Shown one piece after another: positions 28,215 to 39,197 of a stretch of 64,000 bases of DNA. Position 1 is the first letter of the stretch. The number at the start of each line of letters is the position of its first letter. The notes beneath the pieces are model-generated. The model was not told where the DNA came from, made no database searches, and saw only the letters and a list, made by a program, of their open reading frames with translations. The translations under genes and the position numbers were made by a program. This DNA comes from Glandiceps talaboti (lineage: Eukaryota > Hemichordata > Enteropneusta > Spengelidae), in the NCBI RefSeq assembly GCF_964340395.1, contig NC_135567.1:4829399-4893398 (forward strand), read 5' to 3'.

Positions 28215-28480
28215 TTGAGATGTCAGCGTACTACCCGTTTCAAAATGTTGCTACTTTTGGGTTTTCCTCACCGTCGAATTGCAGAGCCAAACTTACGCGA
28301 AATATTAGGAGAACAAGAGGTTAATTTGCTATTTCAACCACCGTATTTCCCAAAATTTAACACGTGTGAGATATGTTTTCGTTATCTGAAAAGTTACCTT
28401 ATGTTAGAGCACACGATGTCTTCGCCACTGTATTTATGGAAACGGCTATCAAAGAAGTTGTTGCCGAGATAGCACCGTAA
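28215..28480 (+). pseudogene. Tc1/mariner-type DDE transposase C-terminal fragment
   Basis: Fragment of the catalytic domain of an IS630/Tc1/mariner-type transposase. Visible are HRRIAEPNLREIL, then LLFQPPYFPKFN and TCEICFRYLKSYL, matching the family pattern '...hh-PPYSPx(L/F)NPIE-h...LK' in which the final E is the last catalytic acid; the same E is seen in NTCE. The frame shifts near 28400, after which the neighbouring frame continues with DVFATVFMETAIKEVV and a stop near 28470. The first two catalytic aspartates are not recoverable upstream. Only about 85 codons remain of a family normally around 340 residues. It lies inside the Ginger-like element, probably as an older or nested insertion. 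Confidence 0.7.
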
Positions 28481-28484
28481 TTTG

Positions 28485-29236
28485 TGTAAATATTCTCTTC
28501 TGATTTTGTGGATTTCCTTTGTATTGACTCTCGATTATAAGTTTTAACAGTACAGTTAGGCCAACATGCGAGCATCACAGCCATAAAAGTTCAAACACTG
28601 TGAGCATTGGAGGTACATGTATCTGTGAATATATGGTTTGTGTAAAAGTTGCTATTGATGTCTACGTTTTAGGTACTTGTCCTCGGGTTTTAATTTTACG
28701 ATATTTCCATCTTGAAGTTTTTCACTGAATGTGAATGTACTCGGAAAAGTAATGGGGTGACTGGTCCCCTTTTACATGTGCAAGTCAGATGGCGTCACAT
28801 AATTAATCTGCAAATAAATGCAGCTCGTTCTCAACATCACGTAATTGCGTACAATTAGTGTTCAGTAGGATTTTTTGTGTGGTTTACTGAAATATTTCAT
28901 AGCAGACGACTGATGTGCAAAGTGAAATTGATAATATATATTGGGTCATTTCACAAGTGCCGGAAGTGTTTAGTATCATTTTTGACTTTTTTACCAGTGA
29001 ATGTCTACGCCACACTGGGGGGGGGGGACATTTTGGATTGATTACTTTCAAATTATTAGTGAAAGTCAAGTTAATTGTAACTAGATAAACTACAAACACT
29101 GGTATGCTGATTATTTCCTCAACTCAACTCTGACATAATTGAAATTACTTTCTTTAGAACTATGTTGATACCAAGATTTGATGACAAAATCACATTTATT
29201 TTAATGTTAATGTTTTTAAAACATTGTGTCTTCCAG
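28485..29236. other. Intron-like sequence upstream of the integrase exon
   Basis: No coding segment recognised. It ends in a good 3' splice site (TGTGTCTTCCAG ending at 29236), so it is probably the intron preceding the first visible integrase exon. A G9 run lies near 29017. Confidence 0.45.
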
Positions 29237-29430
29237 GCAAGACATTCCTCTTCATTGGAAAGGATAGTGATGGTTCTAAGCAAGTGTTACTAACCCAACA
29301 AGAAAGGGAGGAAGTTTTCAAAGAATGTCATGTTTCTCCAATGTCGGCCATCTCGGCATCAACAAAGACTGTGAAGAAGATTTCATCCAGGTTTTATTGG
29401 AAGACCATCTCAAGTGACATGCAACAATTG
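29237..29430 (+). pseudogene. Ginger1-type integrase, zinc-finger exon
   Basis: Exon of a Gypsy-integrase-like transposase. It encodes KTFLFIGKDSD, then EREEVFKECHVSPMS and KTVKKISSRFYWKTISSDM. H-V-S followed by I..RFYW and, in the next exon, C-x2-C is the H2C2 integrase zinc-binding domain. Between them the expected second histidine block (normally G-H-x-G-I-x-K-T) reads AISASTKT instead; the DNA GGCCATCTCGGCATC shows the histidine codon is still there one base out of frame, so a pair of compensating indels has destroyed the second zinc ligand. Exon limits: acceptor TTCCAG before 29237 and donor TTG|GTAAGT after 29430, phase 0 at the donor. The upstream exon(s) were not found. Confidence 0.75.
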
Positions 29431-30384
29431 GTAAGTATGATTATTTAGTTAGATAATGGTTCTGTAAAATAGTATCCCCCTAAAGTACTTAGTACATTAA
29501 AATTTCATACATTTTCACAAGAGAAAGCAGTAAATATCTTCTTGGTAAATTTATCTATACTTTGATACACATGATGCTTGTAGTCAACTGAACAATAATA
29601 ACTCTGTCATACATAGCCTGTTTCCCATCATATTCACTGCAACAGCCATGCTGAGACCAGTAAAATAGTATCCCCCTCCCCCCTGAGTACTAAGTTTGGC
29701 ACTTCCAAAATCCATACTTTTTCAGAATGGAAAGTGTTAAACATGTTGGTAAATATATGCTTTGATACACATGATGCTTGTATTCAGCTGAAAAATACAA
29801 CTTCAGACATCAGACCATGGACGAACGGAGCCTGTTACAAACAGGGAAAGTAAACAACTGAATTAGATTAATAACTTTTGGCTCAGCATGTTGGAAGTAC
29901 AGACAAGTATTACATTCCATCATTTGATAAGAACAGTTTTATGACCACTTTACATAAATTTACAGTTCCTCTGGTATTTCATGTACACATAAAGAGGCAA
30001 TAAATCTGTTCTTATCAAACCATGGTGTGTACTACAAGTCTCTGCTGTTTTAACATTCTGAGCCAAGTGTAATAAATCCAATTTGCTTGTTTACTGTCCC
30101 TGTTTCAGTGTTTGTAACAGGTTCAGTTGTCCACAGTCTGATGTCTGAAGTTATAATATCTCTGTCATACATAGCCCGTTTACCATCATAGCCATACTGA
30201 GACCTGTAAAATAGTATCCTCTCCAGAGTACTAAGTTTTCCACTTCCAAAATTCATACATTATATGTCTATAATACTTTGATGCACATTATGTTTGTAAA
30301 GAATTGAAAAATAATAATCATATATTATATAATATAGTCAATATTCTCTATAATGTTGTTCTGAACATTGTTATATTTTATTAG
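29431..30384 (+). other. GT-AG intron of the integrase gene, with repeats
   Basis: Starts GTAAGTATG and ends TTTTATTAG, joining two phase-0 exons whose products together complete the integrase zinc finger. It contains three diverged copies of a segment beginning (C)TGTAAAATAGTATCC near 29464, 29658 and 30205, and a long hairpin at about 29800-30170. Confidence 0.75.
29800..30170. repeat. Long imperfect palindrome in the integrase intron
   Basis: ACTTCAGACATCAGAC near 29802 pairs with GTCTGATGTCTGAAGT near 30137; GCCTGTTACAAACAGGG pairs with CCTGTTTCAGTGTTTGTAAC; and the inner arms TTTGATAAGAACAG (near 29923) and CTGTTCTTATCAAA (near 30007) close the stem. It looks like a foldback MITE or an inverted duplication of the array unit. 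Confidence 0.75.
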
Positions 30385-30510
30385 ATCAAGAGTTGTGGTA
30401 AGTGTCAGAGGTTTGAGAAAATAAAAACTTGTGGTCCTGAACTGAAACCTATTCCGAATAAAGCTCCATGGTATATGCTTGGAATCGATTTAGTTGGCCT
30501 ATATCCATAG
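30385..30510 (+). pseudogene. Ginger1-type integrase, exon with C-C and start of DDE core
   Basis: Continues the integrase in phase 0 from the previous exon: IKSCGKCQRFEK supplies the C-x2-C pair of the zinc finger, followed by PIPNKAPWYMLGIDLVG. The aspartate in GIDLVG corresponds to the first catalytic acid of the D,D35E integrase core (family pattern 'hxhDhhGP'). Immediately afterwards the frame ends at TAG 30508-30510, and within about 60 bp the 42-bp coding minisatellite starts. The second D, the E and the GPY/F module expected for Ginger1 are missing, so most of the catalytic core, about 150-250 codons, has been deleted or replaced. This copy cannot encode an active transposase. Confidence 0.75.
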
Positions 30511-30569
30511 GTTGCATAGGTGTTGCCTATTCCCACTTGAAACCGTACACATCAATCAATAATCAACCT

Positions 30570-32680
30570 CCAGCAGACCAGTCCCAGATAGAGCACCAGC
30601 CTTCAACCACTCCAGCAGACCAGTCCCAGATAGAGCACCGGCCTTCAACCACTCCAGCAGACCAGTCTCAGATAGAGAACCAGCCTTCAACCACTACAGC
30701 AGACCAGTCCCAGATAGAGCACAAGCCTTCAACCATTCCAGCAGACCAGTCCTAGATAGAGCACCAGCCTTCAATCACTCCAGCAGACCAGTCCTAGATA
30801 GAGCACCAGCCTTCAATCACTCCAGCAGACCAGTCCTAGATAGAGCACCAGCCTTCAATCACTCCAGCAGACCAGTCCCAGATAGAGCACCGGCCTTCAA
30901 CCACTACAGCAGACCAGTCCCAGATAGAGCACAAGCCTTCAACCACTACAGATGACCAGTCCCAGATAGAGCACAAGCCTTCAACCACTCCAGCAGACCA
31001 GTCCCAGATAGAGCACAAGCCTTCAACCACTACAGCAGACCAGTCCCAGATAGAGCACAAGCCTTCAACCACTCCAGCAGACCAGTTCCAGATAGAGCAC
31101 CAGCCTTCAACCACTACAGCAGACCAGTCCCAGCTAGACCACCAGCCTTCAACCATTCCAGCAGACCAGTCCCAGATAGAGCACCAGCCTTCAACCACTA
31201 CAGCAGACCAGTCCCAGATAGAGCACCAGCCTTCAACCACTCCAGCAGACCAGTCCCAGATAGAGCACAAGCCTTCAACCACTCCAGCAGACCAGTCCCA
31301 GATAGAGAACCAGCCTTCAACTACTCCAGCAGACCAGTCCCAGATAGAGCACAAGCCTTCAACCACTCCAGCAGACAGTCCGAGATAGAGAACCAGCTTT
31401 CAACCAATCCAGCAGACCAGTGCCAGATAGAGCACCAGCCCTCAAGCACTCCAGTAGACCAGTCCCAGATAGAGCACCAACTTTCAACCGCTTCAGCAGA
31501 CCAGTCCCAGATAGACCACCAGCTTTCAACCACTACAGCAGACCAGTCCCAGATAGAGCACCTGCCCTCAACCACTACAGTAGACCAGTCCCAGATAGAC
31601 CACCAGCTTTCAACCACTCCAGCAGACCAGTCCCAGATAGAGCACCATCCTTCAACCACTCCAGCAGACCAGTCCCAGATAGAGCACAATCCTTCAACCA
31701 CTACAGCAGACCAGTCCCAGATAGAGAACCAGCTTTCAACCACTACAGCAGACCAGTCCCAGACAGAGAACCAGCTTTCCATCAATCCAACAGACCAGTG
31801 CAAGATAGAGCACCAGCCCTCAAACACTCCAGTAGACCAGTCCCAGATAGAGCACCAGCCTTCAACCACTCCAGCAGACCAGTCCCAGATAGAGCACCAG
31901 CTTTCAACCACTCCAGCACACCAGTCCCAGATAGAGCACCAGCCTACAACCACTACAGCAGACCAGTCCCAGATAGAGCACAATCCTTCAACCACTACAG
32001 CAGATCAGTCCCAGAGAGAGAACCAGCTTTCAACCACTACAGCAGACCAGTCCCAGACAGAGAACCAGCTTTCAACCAATCCTGCAGACCAGTGCAAGAT
32101 AGAGCACCAGCCCTCAAACACTCCAGTAGACCATTCCCAGATAGAGCACCAGCCTTCAACCACTCGAGCAGATCAGTCCCAGATAGAGCAACAGCCTTCA
32201 ACCGCTCCAGCAGACCAGTCCCAGATACAGCACAATCTTTCAACCACTCCAGCAGACCAGTCCCAGATAGAGCACAATCCTTCAACCACTACAGCAGACC
32301 AGTCCCAGGTAGAGCACTAACTTTCAACCACTCCAGCAGACCAGTCCCAGATAGAGCAGCAGCCTTCAACCACTCCAGCAGACCAGTCCCAGATAGAGCA
32401 CAATCCCTCAACCACTACAGCAGACCAGTCCCAGATAGATCACAATCCTTCAACCACTACAGCAGACCAGTCCCAGACAGAGAACCAGCCTTCAACCACT
32501 TCAGCAGACCAGTCCCAGATAGAGCACCAGCCTTCAACCACTCCAGCAGACCAGTCCCAGATAGATCACAATCCTTCAACAACTACAGCAGACCAGTCCC
32601 AGACAGAGAACCAGCATTCAACCACTACAGCAGACCAGTCCCAGATAGACCGTCAGCCTTCAATCACTCCAGCAGACCCA
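30570..32680 (+). repeat. 42-bp coding minisatellite (14-residue repeat)
   Basis: About 50 tandem units of 42 bp, translating as SRPVPDRAPAFNHS with A/P/Q, F/L and S/Y substitutions. The unit is a multiple of three and has no stop in this frame; other frames are also partly open. In the left part this frame is position 2 modulo 3; a 1-base deletion near 31372 (CAGACAGTCC instead of CAGACCAGTCC) moves it into the frame of the downstream protease. Variant units in the left part (CAGTCCTAGATAG) create stops in a neighbouring frame but not in this one, which supports this frame as the ancestral coding frame. The repeat lies between integrase and Ulp1 parts of the Ginger-like transposase and would form a proline-rich, charged, probably disordered linker. 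Confidence 0.85.
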
Positions 32681-33525
32681 CATTTTCCCAGTCCCTTACC
32701 CTTCAGAAGGGAACCAAGAAGATTCATACTTGAGCAGAGCCATTCACTTGCAAACTTAAAAAGAAGAAGAGAATTGACAGAGACAGAGCACGTTTAGGGA
32801 AAGATATTCCAAGTATTGTAAAACTCATTAAAACACCAGGACAATGGATGACTGACCATGTCATGAATCACGCACCAGCTCTATTGAAGCAGCAGTTTCC
32901 ACACATGGACAGTCTACAGGATGTCCTTGTAATGACGGCAGGCACAGCTATCATCACACCAGATCAAGAATTCATCCAAATACTGAATATAGACCAAAAT
33001 CACTGGGTTACCGTATCCAATATTGGCTGCAGCAAAGGCGTAGTGAATGTATATGATTCCATGTGGTGTGGGCTAGATAGAAGAGCAAAGAAGGCTGTAG
33101 CCTGTCTGCTATTTCATGAAGGGATAAGTATAAAAATACAGTGCGTGCGTACACAAACAATTAGGGTGTGATGACTGTGGACTATTTGCTATGGCCAATG
33201 CAACAGCCAAATGTTTCGGACTGGAACCAACAGAGTTTACGTGGGAGCAGACATCGATGAGAAGCCATCTCGCAACGTGTTTTCAACATCAAATCATGGA
33301 GATTTTCACGTCATGGAGAAGACGACGGGGCCATAAAATCAGGAAAACGTTAATGTTACCCATCTACTGCCATTGCAGGCAACCAGATCGTGGAAGCAAC
33401 ATGATACAGTGTGACAAGTTTAAAGACTGGTACCATACTGATTGCAAAGAACTGTCAGCAAGTTTACTTAAAACAAAAGACTGAAATTTGTGTGTACAAA
33501 GTGTAAAAACCAAATGTGTCACTAA
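31420..33525 (+). pseudogene. Ginger1-type transposase C-terminal half: repeat linker, Ulp1-like protease, PHD finger
   Basis: One frame is open through the right part of the 42-bp repeat to TGA 32731-32733, and continues after that single stop through a basic segment (KKKRIDRDRARLGKD) into a Ulp1/C48-like cysteine protease. Visible catalytic features: His in NHWVTVSN (codon 33001), Asp in VYDSMW (33055), Gln in HKQLG (33158) and Cys in CDDCGLFA (33176), the H-D-Q-C order of the family. A frameshift near 33150 separates Asp from Gln-Cys. A PHD-type zinc finger follows: CHCRQ, MIQCDK, WYHTDC, and, after another one-base frameshift at about 33482, FVCTKC, then stop TAA at 33523. Ulp1-like domains cleave ubiquitin-like modifiers; PHD fingers usually read histone tails. 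At least three lesions make this a pseudogene. Confidence 0.8.
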
Positions 33526-34918
33526 ACAACTGCCTCAACAAGTGATACTAGCAAATAACCAATGCTTTTCATGGTTCTGATAACAGATGATTTCTTAGGT
33601 GAAATCATGTATCATAAAATTTTTGAACTTTCTTGCTAGGCTCATGTGTGTAAAACTGCCAACCTTTAGCCAATATTGACAAAATAGTCAAACACTTTGA
33701 AATATGACAGTCTACATTGTATATTTAAAGGTCAAAACAATTCAAATGAGTAACATTCATGGTGCAGTATCAATATATATATAACAAAAATGAATGTCAC
33801 ATATAATGAATGTCACATTTGCTGCTAAATTTGTGTACACATTGATTCTGAAAAAGAACGCCAGTGAAAAAATAAGAACAACTCTTAGTATTATAGTGAC
33901 CATGGTCACACTTTACTTTTCACAAAGTCTACTTCTTGAGCACTAAACAATGCCTACAGTTCATTTGAGCAAATAAAATGCCTCTCTTTTGAAGATGTGT
34001 AATGGCCTAGCTTATTAATAAATTAAGACCATATGGAACTACAATTTTGCACAATGAACATCAAGTTCAATTTAACTAAATAGTTAACTTATCCTGTTTG
34101 TAACAATTGTAACCAAACTATGAAAACGTGAATTCATATTGGCTAAAAACGTTTCTAAATTGTGCCTTTACAGAAAAGAAAAATATCTAAGAAAGATTTG
34201 GCAATGTTCATGCACCTTATGGTGTGAGCCATGACCTGGTCACAGACTACATGTATGTTAAGTAACATCAATTCATAGGTCTTGAGTAGCATTCGAAGGG
34301 CATCGTTGATAGCAATGAATGTCATATAAAACAGTCAAGTGAGTATAACTGCTAATATTTGTAATCTAAGATCATAAGGAGAAAACCTGGCTCACAACTC
34401 CTATTTTATAATGTATATGACTTTAGTTGCTGTTCATTCTAGTGCTTTGTACATATGTGTGATGTCCTGTGTAAAAAATATCGGTTTTTAATGGAGTTGA
34501 TTTGTGTAGTCGATATAATTTAAATGTCTTAAAATTATTTGATATAGTTGTGTGTAATTAGTTACTAGGTACCTTTGAAATGTATAGATGGACAAGAATC
34601 GCACGTCTGATTATTTTGGAGAATTAATATACATGTAGTTCAATTATAAAAATTGATGCAGATCATCTTGCAATTTTAGAATTCAATTTAATATTAGTGG
34701 CAGTACATTCTATTCATATCATGATGAAACAATAAGTGCTTAGTAAGATTTGCTTTTATAGAAATGTATCTTACATTTTTTAAACGTTAATATCATTAAA
34801 AATACCGCCAATGGCGTTGTAGCACAACTGTACAGTTTTTAAAAATGTTTATCCATATGGTAGTCCATACTAACAATAAGTGGTCATTTGTTGAATGGCT
34901 ACCCAGTTGCTTATCCAA
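33526..34918. other. AT-rich sequence downstream of the PHD finger
   Basis: No gene or clear repeat recognised. It may include the 3' untranslated part of the Ginger-like transposase; an AATAAA lies near 33971. Confidence 0.4.
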
Positions 34919-35440
34919 CCATGTTGCTATCTTTACGATACATGCTATCATTTGGCTGTTGCTATGGGCGTGGTCATGTTGTTAGATATATTTGCAAACA
35001 TTTTTGTATGTTTTCGGTCACTTGTGTATGAATTCCTGATATTATCTTTTCAATATACGTGATTATTTGGCTGTTGCTATGGGCGTGGTCTTGTTGCTAG
35101 GCATATTTACATATATCTTTTGAATGTTTATTAAATTGTCTATCAATCCTGGTTGTTATCTTTGCAATATATGTGATCATTTGGCTGTTGCTATGGGCGT
35201 GGTCTTGTTGCTAGGCAAATTTACATACATATTTTGAATGTTTATTCAATTGTCTATTAATCCCTGTTATCTTTGTGAAATACACGACCATTTCGCTGTT
35301 GCTATGGGCGTGGTCATGGTTGCTACGGTATTTGCATACATTTTTTGAATGTTTACTCATTTGCCTACCAGATGATGTTGTCATTTGACCAAAATATACT
35401 GCCATTTGGTCGTTGCTAAGGGCGTGGTCATGGTTGCTAG
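34918..35440. repeat. 113-bp tandem repeat, about 4.5 units
   Basis: The phrase TTGGCTGTTGCTATGGGCGTGG recurs (with variants) at 34952, 35067, 35181, 35292 and 35405, i.e. every 111-115 bp. Each unit also has a TTTGAATGTTTATT and CTATCAAT segment. It leads directly into repeat X, whose third copy (54636) carries a single unit of the same GTTGCTAAGGGTGTGGTC type, so the array is probably an expansion of the 5' part of X. Confidence 0.85.
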
Positions 35441-35987
35441 GGCCAATTTTGTCAAAATGTTTTGATGAAAACCTGCAGAATAACACTTTCAGAAACATCT
35501 CACCAAGTTTCAGACTCAGTGACCAAATAGTTTTTGAGATATAAGTTTTTGACCAAAAATGAACATTTTTACACCTAATTTGCATATCACTCATGGAATC
35601 ATGGTATGCTTAATATCCCTTCATCCACACATCCCTAGATACATTCTCATTAAATTTCAGCCCCATCTGCACAGTACTTTTGGAATTATAGATTTTTAAC
35701 CAAAAAGACACATTTCTAGCCCTAATTTGCATATCACTGATGGAATCATCATGTCATGAACAAATCTTACTTTACACCCCCTTCAGAATGTTCCCACCAA
35801 ACTTCGCATCAATCTGCCCAGTAGTTTCTGAGTTTAAGTTTTTTGACCAAAAATCACATTTTTTTACCCAAATCACAGACCTGTGATGCGGTCATTTTGA
35901 TTTGAACAATTTCCCAACTAGACACCCAAGGTAATGGACCCACCAAATATCATGGCAATCGGTTCAGCAGTTTTTGACTTTAAGTTG

Positions 35988-36045
<58 letters not shown>

Positions 36046-36105
36046 GACGCTGGGCGATCCCTATAGCACTACTGAACAAGTTCAGTTGTGCTAAAAATGA
36101 ACCAG
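35440..36105 (+). mobile_element. Interspersed repeat X, copy 1
   Basis: Non-coding interspersed repeat also present at 39905-40445 and 54545-55325. It consists of diverged sub-units of about 147 bp, each with ATTTGCATATCAC, a CATGAAC segment, AATTTCAGCCC.ATCTGC, and TTTTTGACCAAAAA. The 3' part reads CAACTAGACACCCAAGGTAA, ATCATGGCAATCGG, then (AC)n at 35990-36040, and ends with CCCTATAGCACTACTGAAC and GTTCAGTTGTGCTAA. No protein. The class (MITE, SINE or satellite-like) is not clear; the same architecture with a microsatellite near the 3' end is common in invertebrate interspersed repeats. Confidence 0.7.
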
Positions 36106-36848
36106 TGGGATTTAAAACTGTTTGAATTATACTTGCCTGTATGTGTCATCGGATGAGAATGGGGTTTTGTTATACAATGCATATGGGAGAGAGTAAATAT
36201 GAGGTTGTGAAATTTCTACTCAAGAGTCCATATAGAAATCGCTGCTGAGACATTTTTTGATTGCGTCGTAATTTCCATTTGAAAAAAAAAAACATACTTG
36301 GGAACCTTGGTCATCTATTGCATATGTTAAAATAATGTCGTTGGGGAAAACTTCGTTGGCATGTTTTCAATACGTTGCCATTATTATTGGATGCATCTTG
36401 TACTACACATACAACAAGGTCTCACTGCTAAGATTATAATACATCTCTAATAAGCTGATTTTAAGACGGTTCTGTGCATTGACATCACCGACAGACTTGT
36501 AAAACACAAGTGTCTGTCCGAAGTTTGAGCTTCTTGTAGATATTTGAAACTGGGATTGTATTTACTCAAAGAATATAAAAGAACTTTCAGTTTTATATGG
36601 TACTAGGGTTGCAGGTGGTGATGCAGGTGGTAAAAATGGAAGTGATTGTACCACTGCTGATATTACATTTATTCACAGGGGTTGATGATTTATGATGGAA
36701 GGTAGTGAGGGTAATGAACATATTCAGGAGATGGCTTTCAAGGATTATGATGACAACAAAAGACACGAGTTTATCATATTTTATAATCTTGATATGGTTT
36801 CTATTTTTTTTTTTCATATTCTATTGTTTATTGGAATGAAAAGAACTT
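36106..36848. other. Spacer between repeat X and a LINE
   Basis: No gene recognised. The right edge, after a T-run near 36806, is the 5' truncation point of the LINE. Confidence 0.35.
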
Positions 36849-38605
36849 GCTGTATTGTGATGATGTAATTTATTCAGGTTTTAGAGCTAAAAGAAGAACA
36901 TCTGATAATATTTTTGTACTTAAGTCAGCAGTTGAAAAATGTGTTTATTCTACAGTTGAAGGTAATGATAGCAAACATCTTTACACAAAGTCTTGTTTTG
37001 TAGATTTTCGAAAGGCTTTTGATAGTGTTTGGCGCACAGGTTTATTTTGGAAATTAAGAAAATATGGTGTAAATGGTAAATTTTACCACCTTGTCAAATC
37101 TATGTATGATAATGTACAATATTGTGTTAAAACGGGTGTTGGTTTTACCAAGAATTTTCAATCTTTTGTTGGTGTTAAACAAGGATGTAACTTAAGTCCT
37201 ACTTTATTCAATATTTTTTTAAATGATCTTCCATCAATTTTTGATTTGAATGATAGCCCTGTAAAACTTACAAGTTTGTCTCTGAATTGTATTTATATGC
37301 TGATGATCTGTTATTATTCTCTGAAACTAAAGCTGGGTTGCAAAGTTGCTTAGATAAATTACACTGTTTTTGTACAAAGTGGAAGTTAACAATCAATATT
37401 AAGAAAACTAAAGTCATTGTATTTAATAAAGGAAATCAATTAATTAAGGGAGTGAACTTTTATTTTGATGGCATTACACTTGACATTGTAAAAGAATACT
37501 GTTATCTTGGTATCATCATTTCTGCTAATGGTAAATTTAAACAAAACTTCAATAATTTAAAACTTAAATCGATGAGAGCTCTGTTTAGTTTACGTAGAAC
37601 TATTTCTCCAAATGGGAGTATTTCTATTGACGTTGCGCTAGATCTTTTTGATCGTTTAATTGTTCCTATTATGACTTATGGTTGTGAAGTTTGGGGTTAT
37701 GAAATTGATAGCAAAAGAAATTTTCTTGATGATGTTAGTTTTTCTTTTTATAGATTTTTACTTGGGTTTTTTAAAAAGACCTCAAGGTGTGGTATTATTG
37801 GAGAATTGGGTCGTTTTCCTATCAATTTCACTGTAATGAAACTGATGCTCAAGTATTGGTATAGATTAATTGTTGATGGAGATGGTTTACTGAGAGCAGC
37901 CTATATATGTCTTCTATGCGTTACTCAAAATGGGGCATTTATATAAGAAATTTACTTGATAAAAATAGTGAGAACAGCATTTGGTCAAATCTTTGCAAAT
38001 TCAGTTATACAATCAAAAAAATTCATGATAATTTATGTAAAGAATTTTGTAAATCTTGGTTCAGGGAATTACATAATGACATTAGAAGAAATAGTACTGA
38101 TAAAAACAAATTGAGAACATATAGATTGTTAAAACAGATTTTGTTTTTCAGTCAAATTCAGAAATACCTTGTTCATATTAAAAATCCTGTTCATAGAACA
38201 CTAGTGACTAAATTTAGAATTTCAGATTATAACATTCAAATGGAATTAGGAAGGTGTTGTACTCCTAAGATTCCTGCGGATGAAAGATTCTGTAAATTTT
38301 GTCAAAATATGGTCGAAGATGAATTTCATCATTTAATTATTTGTTCTCAATACATAAATGAGAGAAAGAAACCTTTTTCTTCTTTTTCATTAAGTAATTA
38401 CAATTTTCATTCCTTAGATAACAAAAGTAAATTTTTACATATTTTGTCTGCAGATGATAAACTTTCTCTTGGAAACTTTCTTGTTAATGTAAAAAATATA
38501 GCAGTTGGCTAAGTAATTGTATTTTATTTACTTATTTTTGTATGCTTTACCATGCTCGCTAAAGCATGATGTTACGCAATAAAGATTGAATTTTATTATT
38601 GATGA
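36849..38605 (+). pseudogene. 5'-truncated non-LTR retrotransposon: reverse transcriptase and C-terminal region
   Basis: Three consecutive frames reconstruct one LINE ORF2 tail. First frame (36847-about 37285): GFRAKRRTSDNIF, then SCFVDFRKAFDSVW (catalytic Asp block A) and GVKQGCNLSPTLF (block B). A one-base shift near 37285 leads to YLYADDLLLFSE (YADD, block C) and KWKLTINIKKTKV, YCYLGIIIS, YGCEVWGYE. A second shift near 37905 leads to SMRYSKWGIYIRNLL, and the C-terminal zinc knuckle C-K-F-C...F-H-H-L-I-I-C near 38290-38345, stop at 38510. The endonuclease domain is missing. The 3' end has ACGCAATAAAGATTG near 38573. Motifs fit the jockey/CR1/L2-like group, but the clade is not certain. It is inserted inside the Ginger-like interval, so it is younger than that element. 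Confidence 0.88.
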
Positions 38606-39197
38606 TATACTACTTATTTATTTATCTCATTGTTTTTGCAGTTATTTATCCTGTACTGATAGTGTATATTTAGACTTTAGGTATAGCTATTACATATTTT
38701 CAGATGTTATATAATTATAATTTATTTACCGATACATATTATAATTTAAGGCTTTATGTATGGAATCCATGTCAATGGGGAATTTGAATTCATTATTTAC
38801 TCATCATTTGAAATCAAAATCCGCAATCGATTTGATTCTAGGCTAGTATGCCCCTGGATGTATATGATAGTGTGCATAATACAAATTCATTTCTACAGAA
38901 TTATTTATTTTATTTTCAAGTACACCCTTCTAATCACAGTTTTTCTCAAGTAACAGAGGCTGAAAATTTTGGAAGTACTTGCCCTCGATTCTCCGACCTC
39001 CGCCCTCCCCAGATGTTTTGAGAATGAAGCTTCGTTTTGTGTGTAGATTGAAAATATAATGGCCATTCTCTAATAACACACACAACCAATCACAACTCAT
39101 TTGGAACTGGTGATAGTAGATCGGACCGGATGTTATTTTACAGGGGAATACAATGTTATGGTGTACAACGTAAAATTTAATGCCGGCCCATTCTTGT
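38606..39197. other. Right interior of Ginger-like element
   Basis: No coding segment recognised. On the minus strand near 39127-39150 a second CTGTAAAATAACATCCGG occurs, resembling the terminal repeat and so acting as a subterminal copy. Confidence 0.4.

Noticed and set aside
30836-32285. Minus-strand frames with a VVEGWCSIWDWSAG repeat
   Set aside because: Shadow of the plus-strand 42-bp repeat; only the plus frame connects to recognised domains.
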